A program made the position numbers and the translations under genes. A stretch of DNA of 28,701 nt from an uncultured Clostridia bacterium (GTDB lineage Bacteria; Bacillota_A; Clostridia; Christensenellales; CAG-138): positions 1 to 28,701 of the forward strand of contig CAMNHT010000004.1 of NCBI GenBank assembly GCA_946539625.1. Reading direction: 5' to 3'. Under the pieces are notes generated by a model. It was not told the DNA's origin, made no database searches, and saw only the letters and a program-made list of their open reading frames with translations. Shown here one piece after another: positions 1 to 7,518 of this stretch (positions are counted from its first letter, which is position 1; every line of letters begins with the position of its first letter).

Positions 1-695
1 CTGTTCTTTAAGAATTCTTCTGCAAAGCCGTCTTCTCTTGCCGGAACAACGATTGTATCGAGTTCGTCTGCGTCTTCAGATGCAGGCATATCCGTTATAA
101 TATCATCCTTAAACGGCGTAAACCTGTGCAGCTTCTTAGTTCCGCAAATATATGTTTGTGCTTCCAGGACATCGGTTGTCATAGTAAGCTGTCCCATGAC
201 ATTATACAGTTCTTCCGTCGCTTCGTCGATGATGACGATCGCTGCGGGTTTGTTGTCAAAGATGACCTTATCAAGCAGTTCACTATTGTTATTGTAGGTG
301 GAATGCTTATAAAATTCGTTCAACTTTTCCTGTTTCTTTGAATCTGCCTGAATCGCATCAAGCAACAGGTTTTTCATTTTATATTTGTCCATCTCGGAGG
401 AAATGCCGAACCGAAGAATCTGCTCGCCGATATGCCCGTAAACGTCATGGCTATTCAGCTCAACCTCGACCAGATAAAGCCGCGGATCGGTATGAAAAGT
501 CAAGTCTAAATAATAGCCGTCGGGGATCGTTGCGCCTTTTTTCGGTTTACCGATCAGCTTCTTGATGTCAAAATAGATGCCATCCTTGCCGAAAATAGAA
601 TCGACATTTGCAACGATCATCCTTTCAAACTCAGATTCCAGCGCATATGTATATAAGCTATAAGCATTACCTGACTCATCAATGATTCTATACAT
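1..695 (-). CDS. Hypothetical protein with PD-(D/E)XK nuclease-like core, 3' end missing
   Basis: The frame opens at an ATG at 695 behind a good ribosome site (GGGAGGT, 6 nt away) and runs off the left edge after about 231 residues, so the C terminus is unknown. The N-terminal half shows a pattern typical of restriction-endonuclease folds: an acidic helix with Glu20/Glu22, then IPDG (Asp59), then the strand YLVEVEL (Glu77-x-Glu79), then a helix with Gln92. The ExE form instead of ExK is known in a few nucleases such as BamHI. A later segment (AIVIIDEATEE) looks like a second alpha/beta strand. I do not recognise a named family; nuclease is inferred from the motif order only. It lies next to a restriction-modification island but is separated from it by an unrelated gene. 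Confidence 0.72.
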   Translation of the reverse strand, partial: MYRIIDESGNAYSLYTYALESEFERMIVANVDSIFGKDGIYFDIKKLIGKPKKGATIPDGYYLDLTFHTDPRLYLVEVELNSHDVYGHIGEQILRFGISSEMDKYKMKNLLLDAIQADSKKQEKLNEFYKHSTYNNNSELLDKVIFDNKPAAIVIIDEATEELYNVMGQLTMTTDVLEAQTYICGTKKLHRFTPFKDDIITDMPASEDADELDTIVVPAREDGFAEEFLKN

Positions 696-778
696 CTGCT
701 ACCTCCCAGATAACCTATCGGATGCAAGCGCTTTCGGGGCAAAAGGTATTCCTGCTCTCTATAAACGACTCCGAAAAT

Positions 779-807
779 ATTATACGGTAATTCGTTCCCT
801 TTTTCAA
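779..807 (-). promoter_or_regulatory. Sigma-A promoter for the leftward gene starting at 695
   Basis: Read on the minus strand, TTGAAA (802-807) and TATAAT (779-784) are separated by 17 bp. This predicts a leader of about 75 nt before the ATG at 695. The rest of the 291-bp gap between 695 and 987 shows no other clear signal apart from the ribosome site of the next gene. Confidence 0.7.
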
Positions 808-986
808 GGCGGAACACGCTTTTGTATTCATGACAAAAGTACTACATATGGTACAGCGAGATTTTTCTATAATAAATATAACACCACAAATTACAAAAAA
901 ATCCATCGACATCCTCTTTTTCGTACAGAAAACAGTTTATACTGGTGATACGGTGAAAAAAGTATCGTTCGGGAGGAGGTGGTTGA

Positions 987-1886
987 ATGCCGATTTTGGT
1001 CAAGCGAGCGGACGGGAGCAGCACACCATATAAAAATGCAGAGTACATTCCGGCGTTTCTGATGATCCCGGAGGAGCTGCTAAAACGCTGCGGAAAAGCG
1101 CTGTATGAGCTGCCGCGGACACGCGCCGCGCTGCTCGGCGATCGGGCGGTCATCCGGCAGGTCGAAAGCGACCTCTTTCTGGAGTGCATCGTCGACACCT
1201 ACGCCTATATGGCGTGGCTGCACATGGGACAAAAGGGTCGGCTGGAGGATTATTCCGGCTATAATCCATGCTGGCGTGTCGCCCATGCAGCACCGCTGTG
1301 GATTGGTAAGCTGAACGATCTCGGACTTCTTTACACCTTTCCACAATGGCTCGAGGCAACGGAACAGCTCCCGACAACGCCGTTCGGATTTGTGCCGTAT
1401 GAGACTGTCGATAAGTTTCTGTCAATCGCCGTGCCGAGCGTCATGCAGAGGGATGGATATGCGGTATGGCTAAACTATGTGCAGAAGCACCCGTGCTTTG
1501 AGGACTTCGACGAGCATCGGTACAGCTGGCAGAAAGCGGATTTTATCAAGAAATGGTATCATACGCGGACGAAGCACCCGACGACGCTTTCGCGCGAGGT
1601 GCTGCGCATACACGAGATCGTGGACGGTGCAGAAGCCGGGCTGCTCCATTCCAATGAGCACTCGGAATTCGAGGACGGCATTGCCGCGAAGATCGACGCG
1701 GAGCAGTTTCTGCAAACGCTGACCGAAACGGACCGGAAGATTCTGTCACTGCGGCTGAAGGGCAGAAAAATGCACCCGCGGGGGCGGGTGCGGGGGGGAG
1801 AAATGGGGCGTCTACTGAGTATTAAAGTCCTTATATCTTTGCATTGCCCTTATCTCATTTTGCAAAGATTACTTCGTTATCCATGA
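987..1886 (+). CDS. Hypothetical protein with a C-terminal HTH-like start, apparently truncated at its 3' end
   Basis: The ATG at 987 follows a strong GGAGGAGGT site. Residues 1-260 are coherent, GC-rich coding sequence of unknown family. Near residue 245 the segment LTETDRKILSLRLKGR looks like the first helix of a sigma region-4 or LuxR-type helix-turn-helix, which would normally continue with the turn and recognition helix. Instead, from about nt 1766 the frame crosses a GC-rich hairpin and becomes basic and hydrophobic sequence unlike protein, stopping at 1886 inside the end of the convergent hsdS gene. I infer that the original C terminus was lost when the restriction-modification island joined here. 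Up to residue 260 it is probably a real gene; the last 40 residues are probably read-through. Confidence 0.6.
   Translation: MPILVKRADGSSTPYKNAEYIPAFLMIPEELLKRCGKALYELPRTRAALLGDRAVIRQVESDLFLECIVDTYAYMAWLHMGQKGRLEDYSGYNPCWRVAHAAPLWIGKLNDLGLLYTFPQWLEATEQLPTTPFGFVPYETVDKFLSIAVPSVMQRDGYAVWLNYVQKHPCFEDFDEHRYSWQKADFIKKWYHTRTKHPTTLSREVLRIHEIVDGAEAGLLHSNEHSEFEDGIAAKIDAEQFLQTLTETDRKILSLRLKGRKMHPRGRVRGGEMGRLLSIKVLISLHCPYLILQRLLRYP
1766..1791 (-). terminator. Rho-independent terminator ending the restriction-modification operon
   Basis: On the minus strand an 8-bp GC stem (GCACCCGC with GCGGGTGC, loop CCCC) is followed at once by ATTTTTC. It lies about 65 bp beyond the hsdS stop codon, in the right direction for that operon, and inside the 3' part of the convergent frame that starts at 987. 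Confidence 0.7.
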
Positions 1887-3330
1887 TTTGAAGCGCCTGC
1901 TGTTCAAGTTTGTATGCTTCATAACGCTTTTCGTTCGCCTCAAGAGCAAGATCATTGATTTGCTTTTGGATATCTTTATTTTTCAACAACGGTATTGCTA
2001 TTTGACGAACATGGTTATCGTCTATCTCATCAACTACCGAACCATAGGTAAAGCGGGTAATAAGATGATAACCATACTCAGAAGCCAGAAAAATATTGAG
2101 ATAGCCCGCGATCTCTTTACTCGCAGGTACAACGCGAATAATATGTTGATTCGCTGTCCAGTTTTCCCAATGCTTTCCTACAAGCGCAACTTTGCCAATT
2201 GTGCCGCTGCAAGTGATCAGCGTCATATTTTCGTGTAGCGTCAGTTGTTTCGCTATGCGATCACCGTGATGTACAAGTGAAAGATACTTCTTGTTAGACG
2301 GATCAAGTTCCCATAACTGCTTTCCGCCGATAAACACCTTACCATAGCCTTCCCCTACATAAACACGTTTGAAACGACCGGGTAGAATAATATCCTGGCT
2401 AATTCTGTTATCGCCAATTGTTGTTACTTCTTCAGCATGTTTTCTCATATGCTCAACAATTGCATCGACAATGGGCACATGATAAGAAGCATCTATGCGC
2501 CCGTTCATTTTGCTTAATTTGATGCTGAATGTTTCAACAGGAGCGCTCTTTTTATATACATCTGTATCAAAATCTGAAATGCTCGGAAGCTGAAGCTCAT
2601 CAATTAATAATTGCGTTGCCTTGTCGACTAAAGTATTGGAATCATCGCGCAACCCATACGATCGGATAATCAAATCATGTATCTTTATTTTAAGCTCTTT
2701 GGGGGCTTCAGGAATAGGAACCATGGCAAGATGCTCTGGCTCAATTTCTTGTATAACAGCACCAAATTTAGTGGAACATACAACGGTTTTTCCTATATGA
2801 GATCTCAAAAAAGCATATACATAACCCGGATACTCTTTACACTTAATTCGAATTGCGTGTTCGCTAACTAACAAGTGAGATAATGTTTCACCTACATAAG
2901 TAACATTGCCTATTGTTCCTGAACGAGAAATAAGAACAGTATCTTTCTCAACTCGAACATCTTCAGCGGCAGCATCATTTATCATATACTTAACAGGTAC
3001 GGGCTTGCAGTCTAGCATCTCCGAACTTCCCAGAAAACCAACTGAATCTTCTCGCGTTTTGTTTACATAATGGCGCTTAATGCGACCGCCATAATACGCA
3101 CGATCAACAGGACCATTTTCACCAATTAGATTAACAGCTTTGTATTTACCATGTATTAGTAAATCATAAGCATGTTTAGCTTCAACATCAAATACACTTG
3201 CCTCCAGGCGTTTCCCACGGGAAACAACATCCGATAAAGAAACCGAACACCATTTTAGTGGTACTTCTGTTACAATTGAAATCCCATTTGTTGCAGTTTC
3301 ATTATGAGATGCAAGACTTGGTATTACCAT
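1855..3330 (-). CDS. hsdS: DNA specificity subunit (HsdS-like) with two target-recognition domains
   Basis: The product (491 aa) would give sequence specificity to the methylase-nuclease encoded just upstream. It contains two copies of the same module: residues about 130-220 and 370-460 both carry a SGTIG-x-V-x-x-VG strand, a conserved His-x-Ile/Ala segment, and an FGAVIQEIEPEH / YGSVVDEIDDNH turn followed by an IPIP/IPLL strand. This is the classical two half-target arrangement of type I S subunits, with helical spacers between and after the modules. I chose the ATG at 3330 because AGGAGG lies 7 nt before it and it overlaps the methylase stop in ATGGTAA, a coupling junction. An in-frame ATG 24 nt earlier lacks such a site. 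Base composition is AT-richer than the core genes of the window. Confidence 0.9.
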   Translation of the reverse strand: MVIPSLASHNETATNGISIVTEVPLKWCSVSLSDVVSRGKRLEASVFDVEAKHAYDLLIHGKYKAVNLIGENGPVDRAYYGGRIKRHYVNKTREDSVGFLGSSEMLDCKPVPVKYMINDAAAEDVRVEKDTVLISRSGTIGNVTYVGETLSHLLVSEHAIRIKCKEYPGYVYAFLRSHIGKTVVCSTKFGAVIQEIEPEHLAMVPIPEAPKELKIKIHDLIIRSYGLRDDSNTLVDKATQLLIDELQLPSISDFDTDVYKKSAPVETFSIKLSKMNGRIDASYHVPIVDAIVEHMRKHAEEVTTIGDNRISQDIILPGRFKRVYVGEGYGKVFIGGKQLWELDPSNKKYLSLVHHGDRIAKQLTLHENMTLITCSGTIGKVALVGKHWENWTANQHIIRVVPASKEIAGYLNIFLASEYGYHLITRFTYGSVVDEIDDNHVRQIAIPLLKNKDIQKQINDLALEANEKRYEAYKLEQQALQIMDNEVIFAK

Positions 3331-5351
3331 GCTATACCCTCCTGTTTTTTCCATTCGGCAAAAATACCAGGTACATCCGGTGTTTGATCATCTTCTACTT
3401 TCTTCTTTTGTTCATGTGATACCGTTTTATCCCCCTCACTTGTTTCTCCAAGGATCAATACGCTATTGGTATCCGGAACAAGAATTTCATTTCCTTCTAT
3501 ATCACGCTTAAAGATAGGATTGCCGCGTTTATCATGACCGATTTTTTCAACCATAGCCATAAAGATATTATAATCTGCCATAATTCCGCTCTTTTCTTCT
3601 GTATCTTTCTGCGCTTGCGTTTTCTTTTGCAAGAAAAGAACTGACGTTTGTGTCCCGTTTCGAGGTTGGAAAGTATCCGCATGGAGGTCAACACTTGCGA
3701 CAATCCGATGATTACGGATAAGCCATTCTCTGATATAGCCAAGACCGGGAGCGCCTAAAATCGAATCCGGAAGAACAATTCCCATCCTTCCGCCGGGAAC
3801 GAGCAGTTGCGTGCAACGTTCAATGAAAAGAATTTCCGGCGGAACCGAGGATTGTAAGCGATCAGTTTTCTTCCATGTTCCTTCTTTCTTGTTATTCTCC
3901 CAAATATGTGCAAGGTCAAATTGTTCTAAAACATTCTTATCTTTAACAGGGATCTTGCTTCCGAAAGGAGGGTTGGTTACAATGACGTCAAAAAACTCAA
4001 GCGTTGTATAATTTCTAATGTCTGTTTTAGCTATTCCAAGCGATTCGGCAAGTTTCGTTCTAAACTCATCGCTCCACTCGTGAGGCGGAAGCAGGGAATT
4101 TGTTTGAAGAATATTGCCGCTTCCATCGTTGTTCATGACCATGTTCATTTTTGTTGCTTTGACAAGATCGGGATTGATATCAAAGCCGAAATAGTTGTGT
4201 GCCGCCATCTCAGATATACGATCTTGAAAAGCACGAACAGAATCAGTATCCCACTCTTTTCGCGGTTTTCCCAATTGTTCAGAGAACTCTTTTTCAAGCT
4301 GATTGATTACATGCGTCATTGCAGTTACAAGAAATCCTCCTGTCCCGCATGAACTATCCAGCACTTTCTCATCCATCTTGGGATTGATCATTTCCACAAC
4401 CATTTTCATCACATTTCTGGGCGTGAAAAACTCACCTCTGTCACCACGGAGGTTAGCGCCTACAATTTCTTCGTATGCTTTTCCTTTAATGTCAATATTT
4501 GTATTGAGCAAACTATATTTCTGCAGTTCGCTTACGATATATGCGAGACTGCGAGGAGACAGCTTGATTTCATCATTTGCATCAAAAATTTTACCGTGTT
4601 TTTTCTTGACGCGATCGAAGATTTTTGAAATGCGCTTTTTAACCGTCAACTGTCCATCCGGATTAGAACGTTCCTCTGAAGTAGTATAAAAATCTAACGG
4701 CGTAGGAATATTACGTTCGTCCTCAATCTTGCAGAATATGACTTTAAGAAGTTCAAAGAACGCCGGTTGTTTCTGCAAACCATCATTTACGTGGATATGG
4801 TTATGGCAGGTCTTAAAGACAAACAGCAAATTGTCATCATAGGCATTCTTTAACGATGTACGTTTGGGACGGTTAATATCATCAAGGTTTCCATCCGCAG
4901 AAGGAATATCATTATATTCCATAAAATCCACGGCACCAGCGTCGTTGATATATTTGCGGAATACCTCTTTTTGCTTTCCGTTCGTCCACATGCCCCATTC
5001 ACAATTTGGACAAGCGGACATGTATGATTTTAACTGTTCAACGCCGTCTTTTGCATTGCGTGCATCTACAGCTTCTTTTTTGCACTCGATAATGATTTTA
5101 ATCTTATCTTGTGTTTGTAGTGTAGGTTGCGTACAATCTTTGTCAAAAATAACGAGGTCTGCGCGCGGCTTTCTTGATCCGAGCTGCAGGGTATATTCAA
5201 CGCGAACTTGTTTTGGCAAATACTTATGCTCATTTACGAGACGTTTTTCAATCGTTTGACGTACATATTCCTCGGGTGTATCATTACGTAGTTTTTGATC
5301 AATATAGTCACAAATCTTTCCTTCCGGTATTACAATGATCTTTGTATCCAT
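3324..5351 (-). CDS. Fused PD-(D/E)XK nuclease and N6-adenine DNA methylase (restriction-modification subunit)
   Basis: This 675-aa protein joins cleavage and modification in one chain. Residues 1-135 resemble the HsdR N-terminal nuclease domain: Asp65 in RADLVIF, Glu89-x-Lys91 in IIIECKK and Gln105 in GVEQLKSY form a complete PD-(D/E)XK set. From about residue 260 it is an N6 methylase of the HsdM type: EFFTPR (307-312), the S-adenosylmethionine motif DSSCGTGGF (332-340) and catalytic NPPF (460-463). No helicase or translocase motifs are present, and none are encoded nearby, so it is not a standard type I system. The layout recalls type IIB/IIG enzymes such as BcgI, where an RM chain works with a separate S subunit. 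It precedes hsdS with a 7-bp overlap. The start has GTGGGGGT 3-4 nt upstream. Confidence 0.88.
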   Translation of the reverse strand: MDTKIIVIPEGKICDYIDQKLRNDTPEEYVRQTIEKRLVNEHKYLPKQVRVEYTLQLGSRKPRADLVIFDKDCTQPTLQTQDKIKIIIECKKEAVDARNAKDGVEQLKSYMSACPNCEWGMWTNGKQKEVFRKYINDAGAVDFMEYNDIPSADGNLDDINRPKRTSLKNAYDDNLLFVFKTCHNHIHVNDGLQKQPAFFELLKVIFCKIEDERNIPTPLDFYTTSEERSNPDGQLTVKKRISKIFDRVKKKHGKIFDANDEIKLSPRSLAYIVSELQKYSLLNTNIDIKGKAYEEIVGANLRGDRGEFFTPRNVMKMVVEMINPKMDEKVLDSSCGTGGFLVTAMTHVINQLEKEFSEQLGKPRKEWDTDSVRAFQDRISEMAAHNYFGFDINPDLVKATKMNMVMNNDGSGNILQTNSLLPPHEWSDEFRTKLAESLGIAKTDIRNYTTLEFFDVIVTNPPFGSKIPVKDKNVLEQFDLAHIWENNKKEGTWKKTDRLQSSVPPEILFIERCTQLLVPGGRMGIVLPDSILGAPGLGYIREWLIRNHRIVASVDLHADTFQPRNGTQTSVLFLQKKTQAQKDTEEKSGIMADYNIFMAMVEKIGHDKRGNPIFKRDIEGNEILVPDTNSVLILGETSEGDKTVSHEQKKKVEDDQTPDVPGIFAEWKKQEGIAW

Positions 5352-5391
5352 ATTACCCCCACAATATCCATCCTATATACAATATAGTGAT

Positions 5392-5420
5392 ATTTTAGCA
5401 GAATTGATAAAGAAAAACAA
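5392..5420 (-). promoter_or_regulatory. Probable promoter of the restriction-modification operon
   Basis: On the minus strand TTGTTT (5415-5420) and TAAAAT (5392-5397) are 17 bp apart, about 40 bp before the start codon at 5351. The surrounding sequence is strongly AT-rich, and other -10-like hexamers (TATATT, TATAAT) occur within 60 bp, so the exact promoter is uncertain. Confidence 0.5.
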
Positions 5421-5492
5421 CTCCTACTATTCGGCTTTGCCCATATTATATAGCTTTGACATCCTCTTTATCGGACAGGAAGCGGAAAACGC

Positions 5493-5661
5493 AGCGGCGA
5501 TCCGATACGGAGAAATCTGATTGCAGGCGCTTCGCGCCAGTGAGAATCGATGATCAGCCGCGGCGATCCGTTACGGAGATTCTTCTGATTGCTTAGACAG
5601 CGGAAGAATCTCCGGCGACGCGGCAAAGCCGCGTATACGAACGGACGCTTCGCGCCCGTTC
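5493..5661. repeat. Hairpin-rich tract with imperfect direct repeats resembling the tRNA-Met 3' end
   Basis: The 363-bp gap between the restriction-modification operon and tRNA-Met has no credible gene. It contains two imperfect copies (from 5494 and from 5560) of a unit beginning GCGGCGATCCG, then TACGGAGA, then TCTGATTGC. The first 14 nt of copy one (5493-5506) match exactly the 3' acceptor/T-stem part of the tRNA gene at 5719-5732. Several perfect hairpins follow one another: 5526-5538 (5 bp), 5574-5585 with 5603-5614 (12 bp), 5618-5624 with 5628-5634 (7 bp, 3-nt loop), and 5639-5644 with 5656-5661 (6 bp). Confidence 0.65.
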
Positions 5662-5686
5662 TCGCTGCCCCAGCCGCGACAAAAAA

Positions 5687-5715
5687 ACAGCCCCCATGAA
5701 GGGGGCTGTTTTTTT
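5687..5715. terminator. Strong bidirectional terminator after tRNA-Met
   Basis: A perfect 9-bp stem (ACAGCCCCC with GGGGGCTGT, loop ATGAA) is flanked by an A7 tract and a T7 tract. On the minus strand it starts directly after the CCA end of the tRNA. It would also stop any rightward transcript. Confidence 0.9.
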
Positions 5716-5791
5716 GGTAGCGGCGATCCGATTCGAACGGATGACAGGTCGGGTATGAACCGACTACTCTGGCCAACTGAGTTACACCGCC
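5715..5791 (-). tRNA. tRNA-Met (CAT), elongator type
   Basis: The minus strand folds as a complete 77-nt tRNA with an encoded CCA. The acceptor is GGCGGTG with CGCCGCT (two G-U pairs), the D stem ACTC/GAGT, the anticodon stem GTCGG/CCGAC with loop TTCATAC, and the T stem ATCCG/CGGAT with loop TTCGAAT. The anticodon CAT gives Met. The anticodon stem lacks the three G-C pairs, and the acceptor lacks the first-pair mismatch, of initiator tRNA, so elongator Met is the best call. A lysidine-type tRNA-Ile is possible but less like this acceptor. Confidence 0.95.
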
Positions 5792-5802
5792 ATAGCAGAA
5801 TT

Positions 5803-5831
5803 ATTATAAACGAAGAATTCCGCTGTGTCAA
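5803..5831 (-). promoter_or_regulatory. Perfect consensus promoter of tRNA-Met
   Basis: On the minus strand TTGACA (5826-5831) and TATAAT (5803-5808) are separated by exactly 17 bp. Transcription should start about 5 nt before the mature tRNA 5' end. Confidence 0.9.
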
Positions 5832-5845
5832 GCATTTTTTACACC

Positions 5846-5885
5846 TGCGGTCGGTTTCATTTTTTCACGGTGCGGTCGGCTTCAT
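5846..5885. repeat. Short direct repeat between tRNA-Met and the next gene
   Basis: Two 15-mers of the form TGCGGTCGG(T/C)TTCAT (5846-5860 and 5871-5885) differ at one base and start 25 bp apart. They lie between the tRNA promoter and the end of the leftward membrane-protein gene. Function unknown. Confidence 0.5.
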
Positions 5886-5914
5886 GTTGTTGACCGTCAC
5901 AGGCGCGTACGCGT

Positions 5915-6694
5915 TTACAGGATGAAGTATGCGAGCAGTCCGCCGAGCGTGAGGCTCAGCACGTTTGCCGTGATCGTGAACAAAAGAAGACGGCGGCGGC
6001 TGATGTCCGGATACTTTTTCTTATAGAACGCGTACTCGATGAATACGACCGTGATCTCCAGCGCAATGAGGATGACCCAGTAGCTGATCCTGCCGAACGC
6101 GTACGCGATCAGCAGCAGAAGATTCATCACGGGGTTCGTGATCGCGTTGATCGCAAAGACGTACTTCGTCGGACGAATCTTGAAACACAGCGCCGTGAGC
6201 CATTCGACCAGGAACGTGACGGCGACCGGCATGAAAAACCCGGCGAACGCGTACAGAAGAAGCCACGCGCCGCAGCTCAGGCACAGCTCCCCAATCCCGC
6301 CCGTGCAGGAATCCGCCCCCTTCGGCTTTCCGGCGGCAAGCGCGTTCGTTTCTCCGTCAAGCGTATAGCTGCCGTACGGCTCGATCGCGATCTCATTTGT
6401 CCGCGTTTCCGTTCCGTCCGATCCCGTGAGCGCCAGATAAAACTGCGTTTCATCCTCGGCAAACCAAACGCCGATCCTCCAGTTCTTCGCGCCGTTCGAC
6501 GTGTAGGATTCCCCCTGCCGCAGCGTCCCGTTCTCATGCAGAAAGAACGCCGTGACGGTCGTTCCTTCCGGCACGTTTTCAAGATACACCTTGAGCTCCC
6601 ACGGATCCGGCGCGGGCGCGTTGGCGCTTGCGGCATGCGGGATCAGCAGAAGCATGAATGCTGCAAGAAGCAGGATGCAGATCCGTTTTTTCAT
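5915..6694 (-). CDS. Exported four-helix membrane protein, paralogue A
   Basis: The product (259 aa) starts with a cleavable signal peptide (MKKRICILLLA..., cleavage likely after ASA near residue 25), followed by an extracytoplasmic beta-rich domain of about 100 residues. Four predicted membrane segments follow (about residues 143-165, 178-200, 205-225 and 238-258), with the motif FAINAITNPVMN between the first two. The start codon follows GGAGGATCGCCC. I do not recognise a named family. The next gene upstream (ending at 6763) is a clear paralogue with the same architecture and an identical signal peptide; the membrane part is most similar around INAITNPVMN. The outer domains differ, which suggests different ligands or partners. 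Each has its own promoter. Confidence 0.85.
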   Translation of the reverse strand: MKKRICILLLAAFMLLLIPHAASANAPAPDPWELKVYLENVPEGTTVTAFFLHENGTLRQGESYTSNGAKNWRIGVWFAEDETQFYLALTGSDGTETRTNEIAIEPYGSYTLDGETNALAAGKPKGADSCTGGIGELCLSCGAWLLLYAFAGFFMPVAVTFLVEWLTALCFKIRPTKYVFAINAITNPVMNLLLLIAYAFGRISYWVILIALEITVVFIEYAFYKKKYPDISRRRLLLFTITANVLSLTLGGLLAYFIL

Positions 6695-6696
6695 GG
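6615..6696. repeat. 82-bp exact repeat, copy 1 (signal-peptide region of paralogue A)
   Basis: This segment covers the first codons of the gene starting at 6694 and is identical, base for base, to 7439-7520. The similarity continues with a few differences through the ribosome site and the -10 hexamer. Confidence 0.9.
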
Positions 6697-6720
6697 GCGA
6701 TCCTCCGGGGCGTTTTTTTC

Positions 6721-6750
6721 AGTATACCATATCCGCAGCGACAGAATCAA
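6721..6750 (-). promoter_or_regulatory. Promoter of paralogue A
   Basis: On the minus strand TTGATT (6745-6750) and TATACT (6721-6726) lie 18 bp apart, 26 bp before the start codon. The segment from -10 to the ribosome site closely matches the one in front of the paralogue starting at 7518, while the -35 regions differ. Confidence 0.75.
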
Positions 6751-6762
6751 TTTGTACGCTAA

Positions 6763-7518
6763 TCACAGCAGCGACAGCAGGAAGATTCCCGCAACAAAGC
6801 TGATTGCATTCGCAACAAATGTGAACAGCAACAGGCGCGGGCGGGAATAGCTCTTATATTTGCGGGTATAGAACCCGTATTCGACGCCGAAGACCGCAAG
6901 CTCGAGCGCTGCGAGCGCAATCCAATACGCGAAACTTCCGCGATTCAGCATGATAACAATCAGCAGGATTATGTTCATCACAGGGTTTGTGATCGCGTTG
7001 ATCCCGAACACATACCGGACCGGGCGAATGCCGAAGCATAACGCGACCAGCCATTCAATCAGCAGCGTGATCCCGAGCGGGATCGCAAGATAGATGATGC
7101 GCAAGATCCATTGGGCTTCATCCTTTATCGGATCGTAATACGCGCCGGTCGATTCCAGCTTATTCGTTCTCCCGTCATACGTATACCCGCCGTACTTGAT
7201 GATCTCCGCCGCGTCCGTCCTCTTCGTGTCGTCTTTCGTCGTGATCAACAGATAAAACGTTGTCTCGCCGTCCCGTACGTGAATATATGCTATGCCCTCC
7301 GTATCATTCGAGTAACGACTGAAGCTAGCTTCCTCTGTGCGGCTCGAACCGTCCATCTTCACCAGTACAGCTTCTATCTTCGCGCCCGATTTCAGATGCT
7401 TGCATTCAACCCAAAGCGTGTCCGGTCTCCTTCCGGAAGGCGCGTTGGCGCTTGCGGCATGCGGGATCAGCAGAAGCATGAATGCTGCAAGAAGCAGGAT
7501 GCAGATCCGTTTTTTCAT
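6763..7518 (-). CDS. Exported four-helix membrane protein, paralogue B
   Basis: Product of 251 aa. The start at 7518 is chosen because GGAGG lies 6 nt before it, a clear promoter lies 25 bp upstream, and the protein then begins with the same signal peptide as its paralogue; the open frame extends much further upstream without a good site. After the signal peptide comes a domain of about 100 residues (VECKHLKSGAKIEAVLVKMDG..., with a TTKDDTKRTDAAEI stretch), then four hydrophobic segments including FGINAITNPVMNIILLI. Domain order and loop motifs match the downstream paralogue, but the outer domain has diverged strongly. Family and function are not recognised. The pattern suggests a receptor-like or sensor-like membrane protein, which is only inference. 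Confidence 0.83.
   Translation of the reverse strand: MKKRICILLLAAFMLLLIPHAASANAPSGRRPDTLWVECKHLKSGAKIEAVLVKMDGSSRTEEASFSRYSNDTEGIAYIHVRDGETTFYLLITTKDDTKRTDAAEIIKYGGYTYDGRTNKLESTGAYYDPIKDEAQWILRIIYLAIPLGITLLIEWLVALCFGIRPVRYVFGINAITNPVMNIILLIVIMLNRGSFAYWIALAALELAVFGVEYGFYTRKYKSYSRPRLLLFTFVANAISFVAGIFLLSLL

Noticed and set aside
3330..3354. Earlier in-frame ATG for hsdS at 3354
   Set aside because: It lacks a ribosome site, while the ATG at 3330 has AGGAGG at ideal spacing and overlaps the methylase stop in ATGGTAA.
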